64,000 nt of DNA, taken from DASSQJ01 sp963726295. Lineage in GTDB: Bacteria; Actinomycetota; Actinomycetes; Actinomycetales; Dermatophilaceae. This document shows, in pieces, positions 50,621 through 58,681 of this stretch. The DNA lies in the NCBI GenBank assembly GCA_963726295.1, contig CAVSBW010000012.1, positions 310,001 through 374,000 on the forward strand, read 5' to 3'. Numbering within the stretch: the first letter of the stretch is position 1; every line of letters starts with the position of its first letter. The translations under genes and the position numbers were made by a program. The notes below the pieces were generated by a model. The model was not told where the DNA came from. It worked only from the letters and a program-made list of their open reading frames with translations, and ran no database searches.

Positions 50621-50830
50621 ATGCGCCCCATCGAGGTCCCCACCCACTGGGACGACACCGCCCTGCTCACCTTCGAACAGTTCTGCACCCTCATCCACAC
50701 CCCCCAACGCACCGTCCGCGACTGGCGCCGCCGCGGCGTCGGACCCCGCTGGTCCCGCTTCAACGGCACCGGACGCCTCTACACCACCGTCGCCGAAACC
50801 CGCCGCTGGCTCGGCATCCCCCGCCCATGA
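50621..50830 (+). CDS. Small helix-turn-helix DNA-binding protein
   Basis: The 69-residue protein looks like an AlpA/MerR-like winged helix: LTFEQFCTLIHTPQRTVRDWRRRGVGPRW, then GRLYTTVAETRRWLGI. It resembles the small regulators beside excisionases on integrative elements. GGCAGGAGC lies about nine bases before the ATG. Its stop overlaps the xis start as ATGA, so the two are coupled. Confidence 0.78.
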   Translation: MRPIEVPTHWDDTALLTFEQFCTLIHTPQRTVRDWRRRGVGPRWSRFNGTGRLYTTVAETRRWLGIPRP

Positions 50831-51114
50831 CCAGCCCAGCACCCGGCCGAGCGACCGGCAGCGAGGCTCGGGCCGCGGGCGGCCTGCTGACCATCGACGA
50901 GGCCGCCGCCTACCTCAACGTGCCCTCCCGGTGGGTGGCCGACGCAGTCCGCCAGCACAAGGTCCGCTGCACCCGCATCGGCAAGCATGTCCGGTTCCGC
51001 CTCGAACACCTCGACGAGCTCGTGGCCGCCTGCGAACAACCCGTGACCACAGCACCCCGGAACCCGAGGCTCACCCTTCAGGCTGGCCGGCGGGGTGGCC
51101 GCTCCCGGCTCTGA
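50827..51114 (+). CDS. Excisionase-type DNA-binding protein
   Basis: The 95-residue protein has the excisionase domain LLTIDEAAAYLNVPSRWVADAVRQHKVRCTRIGKHVRFRLEHLDELV (residues 20-66 in part), the standard Xis/BldC-like helix-turn-helix. It lies convergent to the integrase gene, 31 bases away. It would direct excision by the integrase. The overlap with the upstream HTH gene (ATGA) fixes the ATG at 50827. Confidence 0.85.
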   Translation: MTSPAPGRATGSEARAAGGLLTIDEAAAYLNVPSRWVADAVRQHKVRCTRIGKHVRFRLEHLDELVAACEQPVTTAPRNPRLTLQAGRRGGRSRL

Positions 51115-51145
51115 TGGCGCCGTGCGCAGCAGGCGACGACGCGTG

Positions 51146-52405
51146 TCAGTTGCCGACTCTCGCGGGCCGGATCGTGCCTCCGGTCAGGGCGGTGTCGATG
51201 ATGCCGGAGATCAGCTCGTCCCCGGCGGGCAGCAGGTGCCCGTACGTGTCGATGGTCGTCGTGATCGACTCGTGGCCGAGCCGGGCCTGGATGTGCGGCA
51301 ACGGCGCCCCGCCGGCGACCAGCCAGGCCACATGTGTGTGCCGCAGGTCGTGGAACCGGAACGGAGCCACCCCTTCCTCGGCCAGCTCCCTTTGCAGCTT
51401 GCGCCACACGCCGCTGTAGAAGTCGCCGTTGTGCAGCGGCCGCCCGGTGCGGGTCGTGAACACGAAGTCGTCCGAAGCCTTGCCGGCCATCTGGCGGGAG
51501 AGCGCCTCGGCCACGGCCGGGGCGACGGTGATGGTGCGCCGCGACCGTGGGGTCTTCGGGTGGCCCAGATGGTGCTGACGCATCGCGTGCTTGGGCTGCA
51601 GCTGCTTGGCCAGCCAGCCCGGGGTGTCCGCGGCGCCGTCCTCGCCGTCGTGCTTCCACGCCTTGTTCACCCGTACCGTGCCACGGTCCAGGTCGACGTC
51701 CCCGACCCACAGGGCACCGATCTCACCGAAGCGCAGGCCCGTTCCCACGGCGACCACCAGCAGGTCTCCGAAGGAGCCGGCGAGCCGCGCCGCGGTCGCG
51801 AGCTCGGCCTCGGTGAGGAACCGCAGCTCGGGCCTGGACTGCCGCACCCGGGACTGCTTCGGGGCCGTTCCCACCGCCGGGTTGGCCGCCAGGTACCCCC
51901 GCTTGACCGCGTACGCGAACACCCCGTGGACCAGGCCGTGGTAGTTCGCCTTCGTCTTCAGCGACCGGTCCCACTCGATCAGCCATTCCTTGATGTCGGA
52001 CTCGTGGATGCCCACCACCGGGCGGATGAAGACCAGCGAGCCGCGAACCCGGGTCCGCGCCAGCACCCCGATCTGGCCGAGGTAGCGCTTCCGCTGGCCG
52101 GGGGAGAGGTCCACGATCTGCCGCACGTACTCCGCGCCGAGCACGTCGAACGGCGGAGGCGCCGTCAGCGGGTCGGTCCCCGGCGGCCGGACGAACCCCT
52201 CGCCCTTCACCCAGCCGTCCGGCCACCGCTGACCCGCCGCGTCGACCATCTTCTTGAACCCGTCCGCCCTCGCGAGGTTCTGCGCATCACTGCCCGCGCT
52301 GAACGTTTCCGCCTGATAGGCCCCGTCCCGGGTGCCCCCGAGGCGCCACACCACACGTGCGGACACACCCCCGTCGCCACGGGTCCGCTTGTCGATCCAC
52401 GCCAT
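51146..52405 (-). CDS. Tyrosine-type site-specific integrase
   Basis: The 419-residue recombinase carries the catalytic set Arg225 (GTGLRFGE), His352-x-x-Arg355 (HDLRH), His378 (LGHES) and the nucleophile Tyr388 (DTYGHL). The N-terminal SAM-like core-binding domain is at about 85-180. It starts 102 bases from attR, transcribed away from the tRNA, as in many tRNA-targeting actinobacterial elements. ATG 52405 has GAAGGGGG seven bases upstream; GTG 52408 is the alternative. Confidence 0.95.
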   Translation of the reverse strand: MAWIDKRTRGDGGVSARVVWRLGGTRDGAYQAETFSAGSDAQNLARADGFKKMVDAAGQRWPDGWVKGEGFVRPPGTDPLTAPPPFDVLGAEYVRQIVDLSPGQRKRYLGQIGVLARTRVRGSLVFIRPVVGIHESDIKEWLIEWDRSLKTKANYHGLVHGVFAYAVKRGYLAANPAVGTAPKQSRVRQSRPELRFLTEAELATAARLAGSFGDLLVVAVGTGLRFGEIGALWVGDVDLDRGTVRVNKAWKHDGEDGAADTPGWLAKQLQPKHAMRQHHLGHPKTPRSRRTITVAPAVAEALSRQMAGKASDDFVFTTRTGRPLHNGDFYSGVWRKLQRELAEEGVAPFRFHDLRHTHVAWLVAGGAPLPHIQARLGHESITTTIDTYGHLLPAGDELISGIIDTALTGGTIRPARVGN

Positions 52406-52481
52406 CACACTGCCCCCTTCCGGGTGCGCAGGTGCTACCACCGTGCTACCCCAGAGAGCCAGGATACGCCCGACAAGCACA

Positions 52482-52506
52482 AAACCCCAGGTCAGACCCG
52501 GGGTTT
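52482..52506. terminator. Hairpin at the element end next to tRNA-Leu
   Basis: AAACCCC (52482-52488) pairs with GGGGTTT (52500-52506) and inner GGTC pairs with GACC. The element thus carries a terminator directly after the tRNA, which would keep the tRNA transcript properly ended after integration. Confidence 0.6.
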
Positions 52507-52533
52507 GTGAGTGTCCGAGGGGGGACTTGAACC
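52507..52533. repeat. attR, 27-bp direct repeat overlapping tRNA-Leu 3' end
   Basis: Identical to 33812-33838. It overlaps the T-arm and acceptor of the intact tRNA-Leu, so the tRNA is rebuilt at this end. Confidence 0.9.
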
Positions 52534-52596
52534 CCCATGCCCTATTCGGGCACTAGCACCTCAAGCTAGCGCGTCTGCCAATTCCGCCACCCGGAC
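52512..52596 (-). tRNA. tRNA-Leu (anticodon GAG)
   Basis: The 85-base minus-strand sequence folds as a class II tRNA. The acceptor GTCCGGG pairs with CTCGGAC (one G-T pair), the anticodon stem CTAGC/GCTAG encloses TTGAGGT (anticodon GAG), the long variable arm is GTGCCCGAATAGGGCAT and the T-loop is GGGGGTTCAAGTCCCCC-like. CCA is not encoded. It is the integration site of the element. Confidence 0.95.
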
Positions 52597-52713
52597 GAGT
52601 GGTTCGGTCGGCCCTGGGGAGGCCTCCCGACGCCCCGGAAGACTACACGCTCACCGCCCTCCGGCCGAAATCGCGGGGGGCTCCCGGGAGGGTCCGGCTC
52701 GTGGCCGCGGGCC

Positions 52714-52719
52714 TACAGT
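52714..52719 (+). promoter_or_regulatory. -10 hexamer TACAGT for M20 hydrolase gene
   Basis: TACAGT ends eight bases before ATG 52728. Confidence 0.45.
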
Positions 52720-52727
52720 GGCTGTCC

Positions 52728-54050
52728 ATGAGCGAGACGGTGAGGGCCGAGGACGAGGTCGTCCGGATCTGCCAGGAGCTGATCCGCATCGACACGAGCA
52801 ACTACGGTGACGGCAGCGGCCCGGGGGAGGCCGCGGCCGCCGAATACGTCGTCGGCCTCCTGCGCGAGGTGGGGCTCGAACCGCAGACGTTCGAGTCCGA
52901 CCCGGGACGGGTCACCGTCGCGGTGCGCGTCCCGGGGGCGGACCCTGAGCGGGGGGCGCTGTGCCTCCACGGCCACCTCGACGTGGTACCCGCCACCGCG
53001 GAAGACTGGCAGGAGGACCCCTTCGCGGCGGTGGAGCGCGACGGCTGCATCTGGGGGCGGGGCGCGGTCGACATGAAGGACATGGACGCGATGATGCTGG
53101 CGTCCGTGCGGGAAATCGCCCGACGCGGTGTGCTGCCGCCCCGCGACCTCGTCGTCGTCTTCTTCGCCGACGAGGAGGCCGGTGGGACCAAGGGGTCGCA
53201 CTTCATGGTCGCGAACCACCCGGAGGTGTTCGAGGGGGTCACCGAGGCGGTCAGTGAGGTCGGTGGTTTCAGCGTCACCGTCCCGACCCGCGACGGTGGT
53301 GAGCAGCGCACCTACCTGGTCCAGACCGCCGAGAAGGGAATCGCCTGGCTGCGTCTGACCGCCAGCGGACGAGCGGGGCACGGCTCGATCCCGAACGACG
53401 AGAACGCCATCGTCCGCCTTGCGGAGGCCATCGCCCGGATCGCGGCGCACAAGTGGCCGCGCGAGTACATCCCGTCGGTGCGCACGCTGCTCGACGGCCT
53501 GTCCGAGCTGACCGGGACGGGCTGGTCCGACGAGGACCTGGACGAGCTGCTCTCGCACCTCGGGGGAGCCCGGGGGTTCGTCATGGCCACCCTCCAGGAC
53601 ACGAGCAACGTCACGATGCTCGAGTCGGGCTACAAGCACAACGTCGTCCCCCAGCACGCGTCGGCGAACGTCGACTGCCGCTTCCTCCCGGGTCACGAGG
53701 ACGACCTGATGTCGACGATCCGCGAGCTGGCCGGGGAGCACGTCGAGGTGGAGGTGCTGCACCGCGACATCTCCCTCGACACCCCCTTCGGCGGGGACCT
53801 CGTCGACGCCATGGTCGCGTCTCTGCGCGCGGAGGACCCCGGGGCCGAGGTACTGCCCTACTGCCTGTCCGGCGGCACCGACAACAAGGCGCTGTCGCTG
53901 CTCGGGATCGCCGGCTACGGCTTCGCACCCCTGCGGCTGCCCCCGGACCTCGACTTCGGGGCCATGTTCCACGGTGTCGACGAGCGCGTGCCGGTGGACT
54001 CGCTGCGCTTCGGCACCCGGGTGCTCGGGCGGTTCATCGAGTCGTGCTGA
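52728..54050 (+). CDS. M20 family metallopeptidase/hydrolase
   Basis: The 440-residue protein has the M20 metal site: HGHLDVVPA near residue 86, WGRGAVDMKDMDAM near 110, and ADEEAGG near 150 with the catalytic Glu. The lid domain follows with GRAGHGS (213) and the C-terminal ligand SGGTDNK near 385. It could be a dipeptidase or deacylase; the ArgE/DapE/dipeptidase subgroup is not resolved. ATG 52728 is eight bases after TACAGT; earlier in-frame sequence overlaps the tRNA region. Confidence 0.92.
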   Translation: MSETVRAEDEVVRICQELIRIDTSNYGDGSGPGEAAAAEYVVGLLREVGLEPQTFESDPGRVTVAVRVPGADPERGALCLHGHLDVVPATAEDWQEDPFAAVERDGCIWGRGAVDMKDMDAMMLASVREIARRGVLPPRDLVVVFFADEEAGGTKGSHFMVANHPEVFEGVTEAVSEVGGFSVTVPTRDGGEQRTYLVQTAEKGIAWLRLTASGRAGHGSIPNDENAIVRLAEAIARIAAHKWPREYIPSVRTLLDGLSELTGTGWSDEDLDELLSHLGGARGFVMATLQDTSNVTMLESGYKHNVVPQHASANVDCRFLPGHEDDLMSTIRELAGEHVEVEVLHRDISLDTPFGGDLVDAMVASLRAEDPGAEVLPYCLSGGTDNKALSLLGIAGYGFAPLRLPPDLDFGAMFHGVDERVPVDSLRFGTRVLGRFIESC

Positions 54051-54237
54051 CCGCCCGGCGTGGCCGGATGATCTTGCGTCGCAACCAGGTCCGGGTGCTG
54101 CCACCCATGTAGCGGCGTGTGCGGGCGAGCTCCCAGCGGCCGTACTCGGCGTGTTCGGTGAGGGTGCGGCGGATGTCGGCGCGGTTCGTCTCTCGCCCGA
54201 AGCTGAGGACGAGGTACTCGTACTCGACCATCGCCAT
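54034..54237 (-). CDS. DUF5703 family protein
   Basis: The 67-residue protein matches the actinobacterial DUF5703 pattern: MVEYEYLVLSFGRETNRADIR, the helix TEHAEYGRWELARTR, and WLRRKIIRPRR. Function is unknown. ATG 54237 or ATG 54231 may be the start. Its end overlaps the M20 gene by 17 bases, tail to tail, and it is divergent from the acidic protein gene that follows. Confidence 0.75.
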   Translation of the reverse strand: MAMVEYEYLVLSFGRETNRADIRRTLTEHAEYGRWELARTRRYMGGSTRTWLRRKIIRPRRAVSTTR

Positions 54238-54255
54238 ATTCTGCGCCACGGGGAG

Positions 54256-54261
54256 TACCGT
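54256..54261 (+). promoter_or_regulatory. -10 hexamer TACCGT for acidic protein gene
   Basis: TACCGT ends seven bases before ATG 54269. Confidence 0.5.
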
Positions 54262-54268
54262 CACCACC

Positions 54269-54592
54269 ATGTCGGCCGACCCCCGTACCGCGCTCGAGCG
54301 GCTCGTGCTGTCCTTCGAGCGCCACTTCGAAGCCAGCCGCGCCCGCCGGGGCGAGGACGACCCCCGGGTCATCGCCGCGTACGACGACCTCGCCGACGCC
54401 TTCGAGGACTACGACGGTGCTCTCTACGAGGCCTTCGGGGAGATGACCCCGCTGGACATCTACGCCGGTGACGACGAGGACGCCGGCGACGACCTCGACG
54501 ACGAGCCGGACGACGGCGGGCCGTACTCGGGCCTCGACGTCCTCGACGTCGACGAGGACGTCGAGGACAAGGACGACGAGGCCCGCGGATAA
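54269..54592 (+). CDS. Conserved acidic actinobacterial protein, unknown function
   Basis: The 107-residue protein begins with a short helical part (RTALERLVLSFERHFEASRA, RVIAAYDDLADAFEDYDGALYEAFGE), then an almost purely Asp/Glu tail (residues 68-107). Similar proteins are often labelled primosomal protein in databases, without evidence visible here. ATG 54269 is seven bases after TACCGT, a leaderless layout. The acidic tail may be disordered. Confidence 0.75.
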   Translation: MSADPRTALERLVLSFERHFEASRARRGEDDPRVIAAYDDLADAFEDYDGALYEAFGEMTPLDIYAGDDEDAGDDLDDEPDDGGPYSGLDVLDVDEDVEDKDDEARG

Positions 54593-54620
54593 CGACGGGT
54601 GCACCACCTGACCCGGGCGC

Positions 54621-55565
54621 TCAGGCGTGGTCGGAGGAGACCTCGTCGAGGGCCTCGACGATCTGGTCCGGGAGCTCGAGGTCCTCGGACTGCAGGAGCG
54701 TGGTGAGCTGGCCGGGGGTGCGCGGGCCGATGACCGGAGCGGTGACCGAGGGCCGGTCGCGCACCCAGGCCAGCGCGACGACGGCGGGCGGCACCCCGAG
54801 GCCGTCCGCCGCGGTGCGCACCGCCTCGACGACGCCGCTGGTGTGCTCCCCCACGTGGCGTCCTGCGAAGCGGGCGAACTCGTCGGATGCCAGGCGCGAG
54901 TCGGCCGGGATGCCGCGGTGGTAGCGGCCCGCGAGCGCCCCACGGCCGATGGGGGACCACGGCAGCAGGCCGAAGCCCAAGCCCTGCGCGGCCGGCACCA
55001 CCTCGCGCTCGGCGCCACGGGCGAGGAGGCTGTACTCCACGGAGTCGGTCAGGAGCGGTACCCGCTCGCGCTCGAGCAGCGACAGCACGCGCGCCACCTG
55101 CCAGCCGTCGTGGTTGGAGACACCGACGTAGCGGGCCCTCCCGCTCTGCACGGCCCACACGAGAGCGCTGACCGTCTCCTCGACCGGGGTGGCGTCGTCC
55201 CAGGCATGGGCCAGCCAGACGTCGACGTGGTCGGTGCACAGCCGGCGCAGCGAGGCGTCGAGCTGGCGCATCATCGCCCGCCGGGAGCAGTCGACCACGC
55301 GGTCCCCGCCGGCACGGCTGATACCGGACTTCGTGACGATGACGACCTCGTCGCGGTCGGGTCCCTCGAGGAGGCGGCCGAGCAGCGACTCCGCCTCACC
55401 ACCGGCGTAGCCGTGGGCCGTGTCGACGATCGTGCCTCCGGCCGCGCGGAAGGTCGTGAGGATGTCGCGGGCGTCCTCCGGATCGGTGCGCGTGCCCCAT
55501 GCCATGGTCCCCAGGGCCAGACGCGACACGGCGAGCCCGGAGGCACCGAGGGGGCGGGTCAGCAT
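54621..55565 (-). CDS. Aldo/keto reductase
   Basis: The 314-residue TIM-barrel oxidoreductase has MAWGTRTDPEDARDIL near the start, DTAHGYAGGEAE (catalytic Asp and Tyr, near 48), VIVTKSG (Lys near 79) and WLAHAWDD (His near 120), the AKR tetrad. The later SNHDGWQVARVL and LLPWSPIGRGALAG segments bind NADPH. Substrate is unknown. ATG 55565 is seven bases after TAGGGT on the minus strand. Confidence 0.9.
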   Translation of the reverse strand: MLTRPLGASGLAVSRLALGTMAWGTRTDPEDARDILTTFRAAGGTIVDTAHGYAGGEAESLLGRLLEGPDRDEVVIVTKSGISRAGGDRVVDCSRRAMMRQLDASLRRLCTDHVDVWLAHAWDDATPVEETVSALVWAVQSGRARYVGVSNHDGWQVARVLSLLERERVPLLTDSVEYSLLARGAEREVVPAAQGLGFGLLPWSPIGRGALAGRYHRGIPADSRLASDEFARFAGRHVGEHTSGVVEAVRTAADGLGVPPAVVALAWVRDRPSVTAPVIGPRTPGQLTTLLQSEDLELPDQIVEALDEVSSDHA

Positions 55566-55572
55566 GCCGGCG

Positions 55573-55578
55573 ACCCTA
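55573..55578 (-). promoter_or_regulatory. -10 hexamer TAGGGT for aldo/keto reductase gene
   Basis: On the minus strand TAGGGT ends seven bases before ATG 55565. Confidence 0.55.
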
Positions 55579-55700
55579 TCCTCGCTCGCGGTCGGCCTCG
55601 TGGAGGTGCCCAGCGTGCCGATCGAGGCGTGCGCCCACATCGGGACGACGCCAGGACCTCACCCCGGGTGAGGTGCACGAGCGGACCGGCCGGGGGCGGC

Positions 55701-55706
55701 TAGATT
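55701..55706 (+). promoter_or_regulatory. -10 hexamer TAGATT for LLM oxidoreductase gene
   Basis: TAGATT ends six bases before ATG 55713. Confidence 0.55.
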
Positions 55707-55712
55707 CGGACC

Positions 55713-56759
55713 ATGCGACTGGCGCTCATCGGTGGGTACGCGGGGATGGGGCTGGGCGAGGACCTGCTGGACCTCACCCTCGAGGCGGAACGCCTGGGGT
55801 ACGCCCAGGTGTGGGTCGCCGAGGCCTACGGCTCGGACTCGCCGACCGTGCTGGCCTGGCTGGCCGCCCAGACGAGAACGATCGGCCTCGGGTCCGGCGT
55901 CATGCAGATCCCCGCCCGCAGCCCCGCCATGACGGCGATGACCGCGGCCACGCTGGACACGCTCTCCGGGGGGCGGTTCCTCCTCGGACTAGGGGTCTCG
56001 GGGCCCCAGGTCAGCGAGGGCTGGCACGGGGTGCGGTTCGACGCGCCGCTGTCACGCACCCGCGAGTACGTCGACATCATCCGCACTGCTCTCGCACGGA
56101 AGCCGGTGGAGTACGAGGGTGAGCACTTCACCCTGCCCCTTCCGAACGGGCCGGGGAAGACACTGCGCCTCACGCTGCGGCCGCCGCGCCCGGACCTGCC
56201 CGTGTACCTCGCCGCGGTCGGGCCGCGGAACCTCCGGCTGGCCGGCGAGGTCGCCGACGGCTGGCTGGGCATCTTCCTCTCCCCGGAGGACAGCGCCGAC
56301 CAGTTCGCCTCGGTGCGCGAAGGGCGGATCGCGTCGGGCCGGGGCACCCCCGAGGACCCGATGGCCGGCTTCGACACCGTGACTACTGTGCCCGTGGTCG
56401 TGACCGACGACCTGGAGGCCGGTCGGGCCGCCGTCGCCCCGTACACGGCGCTCTACATCGGGGGGATGGGCAGCCGCGAGCAGAACTTCTACAACCGGCT
56501 GGCCCGGCGGATGGGGTTCGACGAGGCCGCGCAGCGCATCCAGGACCTGTACCTCGCGGGCCGCGCCCGCGACGCCGCCGACGCCGTGCCCCTCGAGCTC
56601 GTGGACCGGACCGCGCTGATCGGGCCGCCCGAGCGCATCGCCGAGCGCGCCCGCCGGTACGCCGACGCGGGCGTCACGACCCTCGGGGTCGCGCCCTACG
56701 CCCGGACGCCCGAGGACCGGGTGCAGGTGCTGCGCGTCGTCGCCGACGCGGTCCTGTGA
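55713..56759 (+). CDS. LLM class F420-dependent oxidoreductase
   Basis: A 348-residue luciferase-like protein. It has VWVAEAYGSDSPTVLAWLAA, SGVMQIPARSPAMTAMTAATLD, GRFLLGLGVSGPQVSEGWHG, and the later LPVYLAAVGPRNLRLAGEVADGW. The AVGPRNL and VSEGWHG motifs are those of actinobacterial F420-binding members. It could act on a long-chain or aromatic substrate; not resolved. ATG 55713 is six bases after TAGATT. Confidence 0.9.
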   Translation: MRLALIGGYAGMGLGEDLLDLTLEAERLGYAQVWVAEAYGSDSPTVLAWLAAQTRTIGLGSGVMQIPARSPAMTAMTAATLDTLSGGRFLLGLGVSGPQVSEGWHGVRFDAPLSRTREYVDIIRTALARKPVEYEGEHFTLPLPNGPGKTLRLTLRPPRPDLPVYLAAVGPRNLRLAGEVADGWLGIFLSPEDSADQFASVREGRIASGRGTPEDPMAGFDTVTTVPVVVTDDLEAGRAAVAPYTALYIGGMGSREQNFYNRLARRMGFDEAAQRIQDLYLAGRARDAADAVPLELVDRTALIGPPERIAERARRYADAGVTTLGVAPYARTPEDRVQVLRVVADAVL

Positions 56760-56782
56760 ACCGAACCCCCAACTCCCAGGCT

Positions 56783-56788
56783 TAGGCT
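56783..56788 (+). promoter_or_regulatory. -10 hexamer TAGGCT for uppP
   Basis: TAGGCT ends eight bases before GTG 56797. Confidence 0.5.
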
Positions 56789-56796
56789 GTCGGCTC

Positions 56797-57660
56797 GTGC
56801 CCGTCGAGCTGACCTACTTCCAAGCCGTCGTCCTCGGGATCGTGGAGGGACTCACCGAGTTCCTGCCGATCTCCTCCACCGGCCACCTCACGATCACCGA
56901 GCACGTCCTCGGGCTCCCGGTGGACGCCCCCGCCGTCACGGCGTACACGGCGATCATCCAGATCGGCGCCATCGTCGCCACCTTCATCTACTTCGCCCGC
57001 AAGATCGCCGACCTGTTCATGGCCTGGGTCCGCGGCCTGGCGTCGGCGGAGGCCCGCGACCACCGCGACTACCGCCTGGCCTGGGCCGTCATCGTCGGCT
57101 CCATCCCGGTGGGGGTCGTCGGACTGCTCGCCAAGGACGTCATCGCAGGCCCGCTGCGGAGCCTGTGGGTCGTGGCCGTCGCGCTCGTGCTGTGGAGCGG
57201 GGTCATCTGGTGGGCAGAGCTTCGCCACGACCGCCTCGAGGCGCAGGGCCTCCAGCGTGGCGAGGAGGGTGTGACGCTCCGCGACGGACTCGTCATCGGA
57301 CTCGTGCAGTGCTTCGCGCTCATCCCCGGCGTGTCCCGCTCGGGCGCCACGATCTCCGCCGGGCTCGCGCGCGGCATCAACCGGGTCGTCGCCACCGAGC
57401 TCTCGTTCTTCATGGCCATCCCGGCCTTGACGGCGGCCGGCCTGTTCGAGCTGGTCGACGCCTGGCCGGACCTGAAGACCCTGGGGTTCGGGCAGATGGC
57501 GGTCGGCATCCTCGTCGCGTTCGTCACCGCCTACGCGACGATCGCGTGGCTGCTGCGGTACGTCGCCAGCAACTCCCTGCGGCCGTTCGTCTGGTACCGC
57601 ATCGCGCTGGGCCTGCTCCTCGCCGGGGCCCTGGCGACGGGCCTGATGTCGGCGACCTGA
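56797..57660 (+). CDS. uppP: Undecaprenyl-diphosphatase UppP (BacA)
   Basis: The 287-residue polytopic protein has both UppP catalytic boxes: EGLTEFLPISSTGHL near residue 13 and GVSRSGATISAGLARGI near 172. It dephosphorylates undecaprenyl diphosphate so the lipid carrier can be reused for cell-wall synthesis. GTG 56797 is eight bases after TAGGCT. Its stop is one base from the convergent corA stop. Confidence 0.96.
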   Translation: MPVELTYFQAVVLGIVEGLTEFLPISSTGHLTITEHVLGLPVDAPAVTAYTAIIQIGAIVATFIYFARKIADLFMAWVRGLASAEARDHRDYRLAWAVIVGSIPVGVVGLLAKDVIAGPLRSLWVVAVALVLWSGVIWWAELRHDRLEAQGLQRGEEGVTLRDGLVIGLVQCFALIPGVSRSGATISAGLARGINRVVATELSFFMAIPALTAAGLFELVDAWPDLKTLGFGQMAVGILVAFVTAYATIAWLLRYVASNSLRPFVWYRIALGLLLAGALATGLMSAT

Positions 57661-57661
57661 G

Positions 57662-58648
57662 CTAGAGCCAGCCGGTCCGCTTGAAGGCGACGAAGAGCGA
57701 GACGCAGGCGGCGGCCATCAGGCCGAGCACCGCGAAGTAGCCCCAGTGCCAGTGCAGCTCGGGCAGGTAGTCGAAGTTCATGCCGTAGATGCCGGCGACC
57801 ATCGTCGGCACGGCGGCCACCGCCACCCACGCCGAGATCTTGCGCATGTCGTTGTTCTGCTGCACCGAGATCTGGGCCAGGTGGGCGCCGAGCATGTCGG
57901 TGAGGAGGCGGTCGTAGGACTCGATGTGGTCGATGACGCTGTGCAGGTGGTCCGACACGTCGCGCAGGCGCAGCCGGAGCTCGCCCTCCGGCACCGGGCT
58001 GCGCGGTGACTGGTGGAGCATCCGCAGCGGCTCGGAGAGCGGCACCGCCGCCCTGCGGAACTCCAGCACCTCGCGCTTGAGGCGGTAGATGCTCCCGGAG
58101 TCCATCCGGGTCCCGGAGAACACCTCGCGCTCGATCTCCTCCAGGTCGAGCGCGACCTCGCCGTCGATGAGGAGGTAGTCGTCGACGACGCGGTCGAGGA
58201 CGGCGTGCAGCACTGCGAGCGGGCCGTGCACGAGGATGTCGGGCGAGGACTCCAGCGCGGCCCGGATGTTGGTGAGGGGGCTGAGCTCGCCGCGGCGGAC
58301 GGTGACGACGAAGTGGTCGCCGACGAAGAGCATGAGCTCTCCGGTCTCGATGTCGGACGTGCGGTCGAGGTAGCGCAGCGGCTTCAGCACGACGAAGACG
58401 GTGCCGTCGTACAGCTCGACCTTGGCTCGTTGGCGGCCCTGGACGGCGTCCTCGACGGCGAGTGGATGGAGGCCGAGCTCGGTGTCGACCTCGTCGAACT
58501 CCTCCTCGGTGGGGTCCTTGAGCCCGATCCAGAGGAACGATCCCTCCTCGTCCCGCTCCCGCAGGGCACTGAGCTCCTCGGCGAGGTCGCCGCAGGGCCG
58601 GCGCTGTCCGCCGACGTAGATGGCGCGGTCCACGATCACGCCGCCCAT
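57662..58648 (-). CDS. CorA-family magnesium/cobalt transporter
   Basis: The 328-residue protein has the long cytosolic alpha/beta and helical funnel, then two C-terminal transmembrane helices with the signature Y-G-M-N-F between them (near residue 289). The N-terminal region includes LWIGLKDPTEEEFDEV and VEDAVQGRQRAKVELYD, typical of CorA. ATG 58648 is the first credible start; a GTG three codons later is an alternative. Its usual genome neighbours (uppP and the phosphatase) are on both sides. Confidence 0.93.
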   Translation of the reverse strand: MGGVIVDRAIYVGGQRRPCGDLAEELSALRERDEEGSFLWIGLKDPTEEEFDEVDTELGLHPLAVEDAVQGRQRAKVELYDGTVFVVLKPLRYLDRTSDIETGELMLFVGDHFVVTVRRGELSPLTNIRAALESSPDILVHGPLAVLHAVLDRVVDDYLLIDGEVALDLEEIEREVFSGTRMDSGSIYRLKREVLEFRRAAVPLSEPLRMLHQSPRSPVPEGELRLRLRDVSDHLHSVIDHIESYDRLLTDMLGAHLAQISVQQNNDMRKISAWVAVAAVPTMVAGIYGMNFDYLPELHWHWGYFAVLGLMAAACVSLFVAFKRTGWL

Positions 58649-58668
58649 TGTGCGGGAGACCCACGTCC

Positions 58669-58674
58669 TATGGT
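58669..58674 (+). promoter_or_regulatory. -10 hexamer TATGGT for histidine phosphatase gene
   Basis: TATGGT ends seven bases before GTG 58682. Confidence 0.5.
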
Positions 58675-58681
58675 GAGGCCT

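Larger units (their letters stand above)
33812..52533. mobile_element. Integrated mobilizable element (about 18.7 kb) in tRNA-Leu
   Basis: The region is bounded by a perfect 27-bp direct repeat (33812-33838 and 52507-52533) that includes the 3' end of tRNA-Leu(GAG). Inside are a tyrosine integrase next to the intact tRNA, an excisionase, a second HTH protein, a MobF relaxase, a toxin-antitoxin pair, an IS256-family insertion, an IS3 remnant and a polymorphic toxin operon. No mating-pore (type IV secretion), coupling protein, phage structural or plasmid replication gene is present. It is therefore best described as an integrative and mobilizable element that would depend on a helper to transfer. 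Excision should leave one repeat and an intact tRNA. Confidence 0.88.

Noticed and set aside
33812..52533. Element as a prophage
   Set aside because: No capsid, terminase, portal, tail or lysis genes; relaxase and xis/int fit a mobilizable element.
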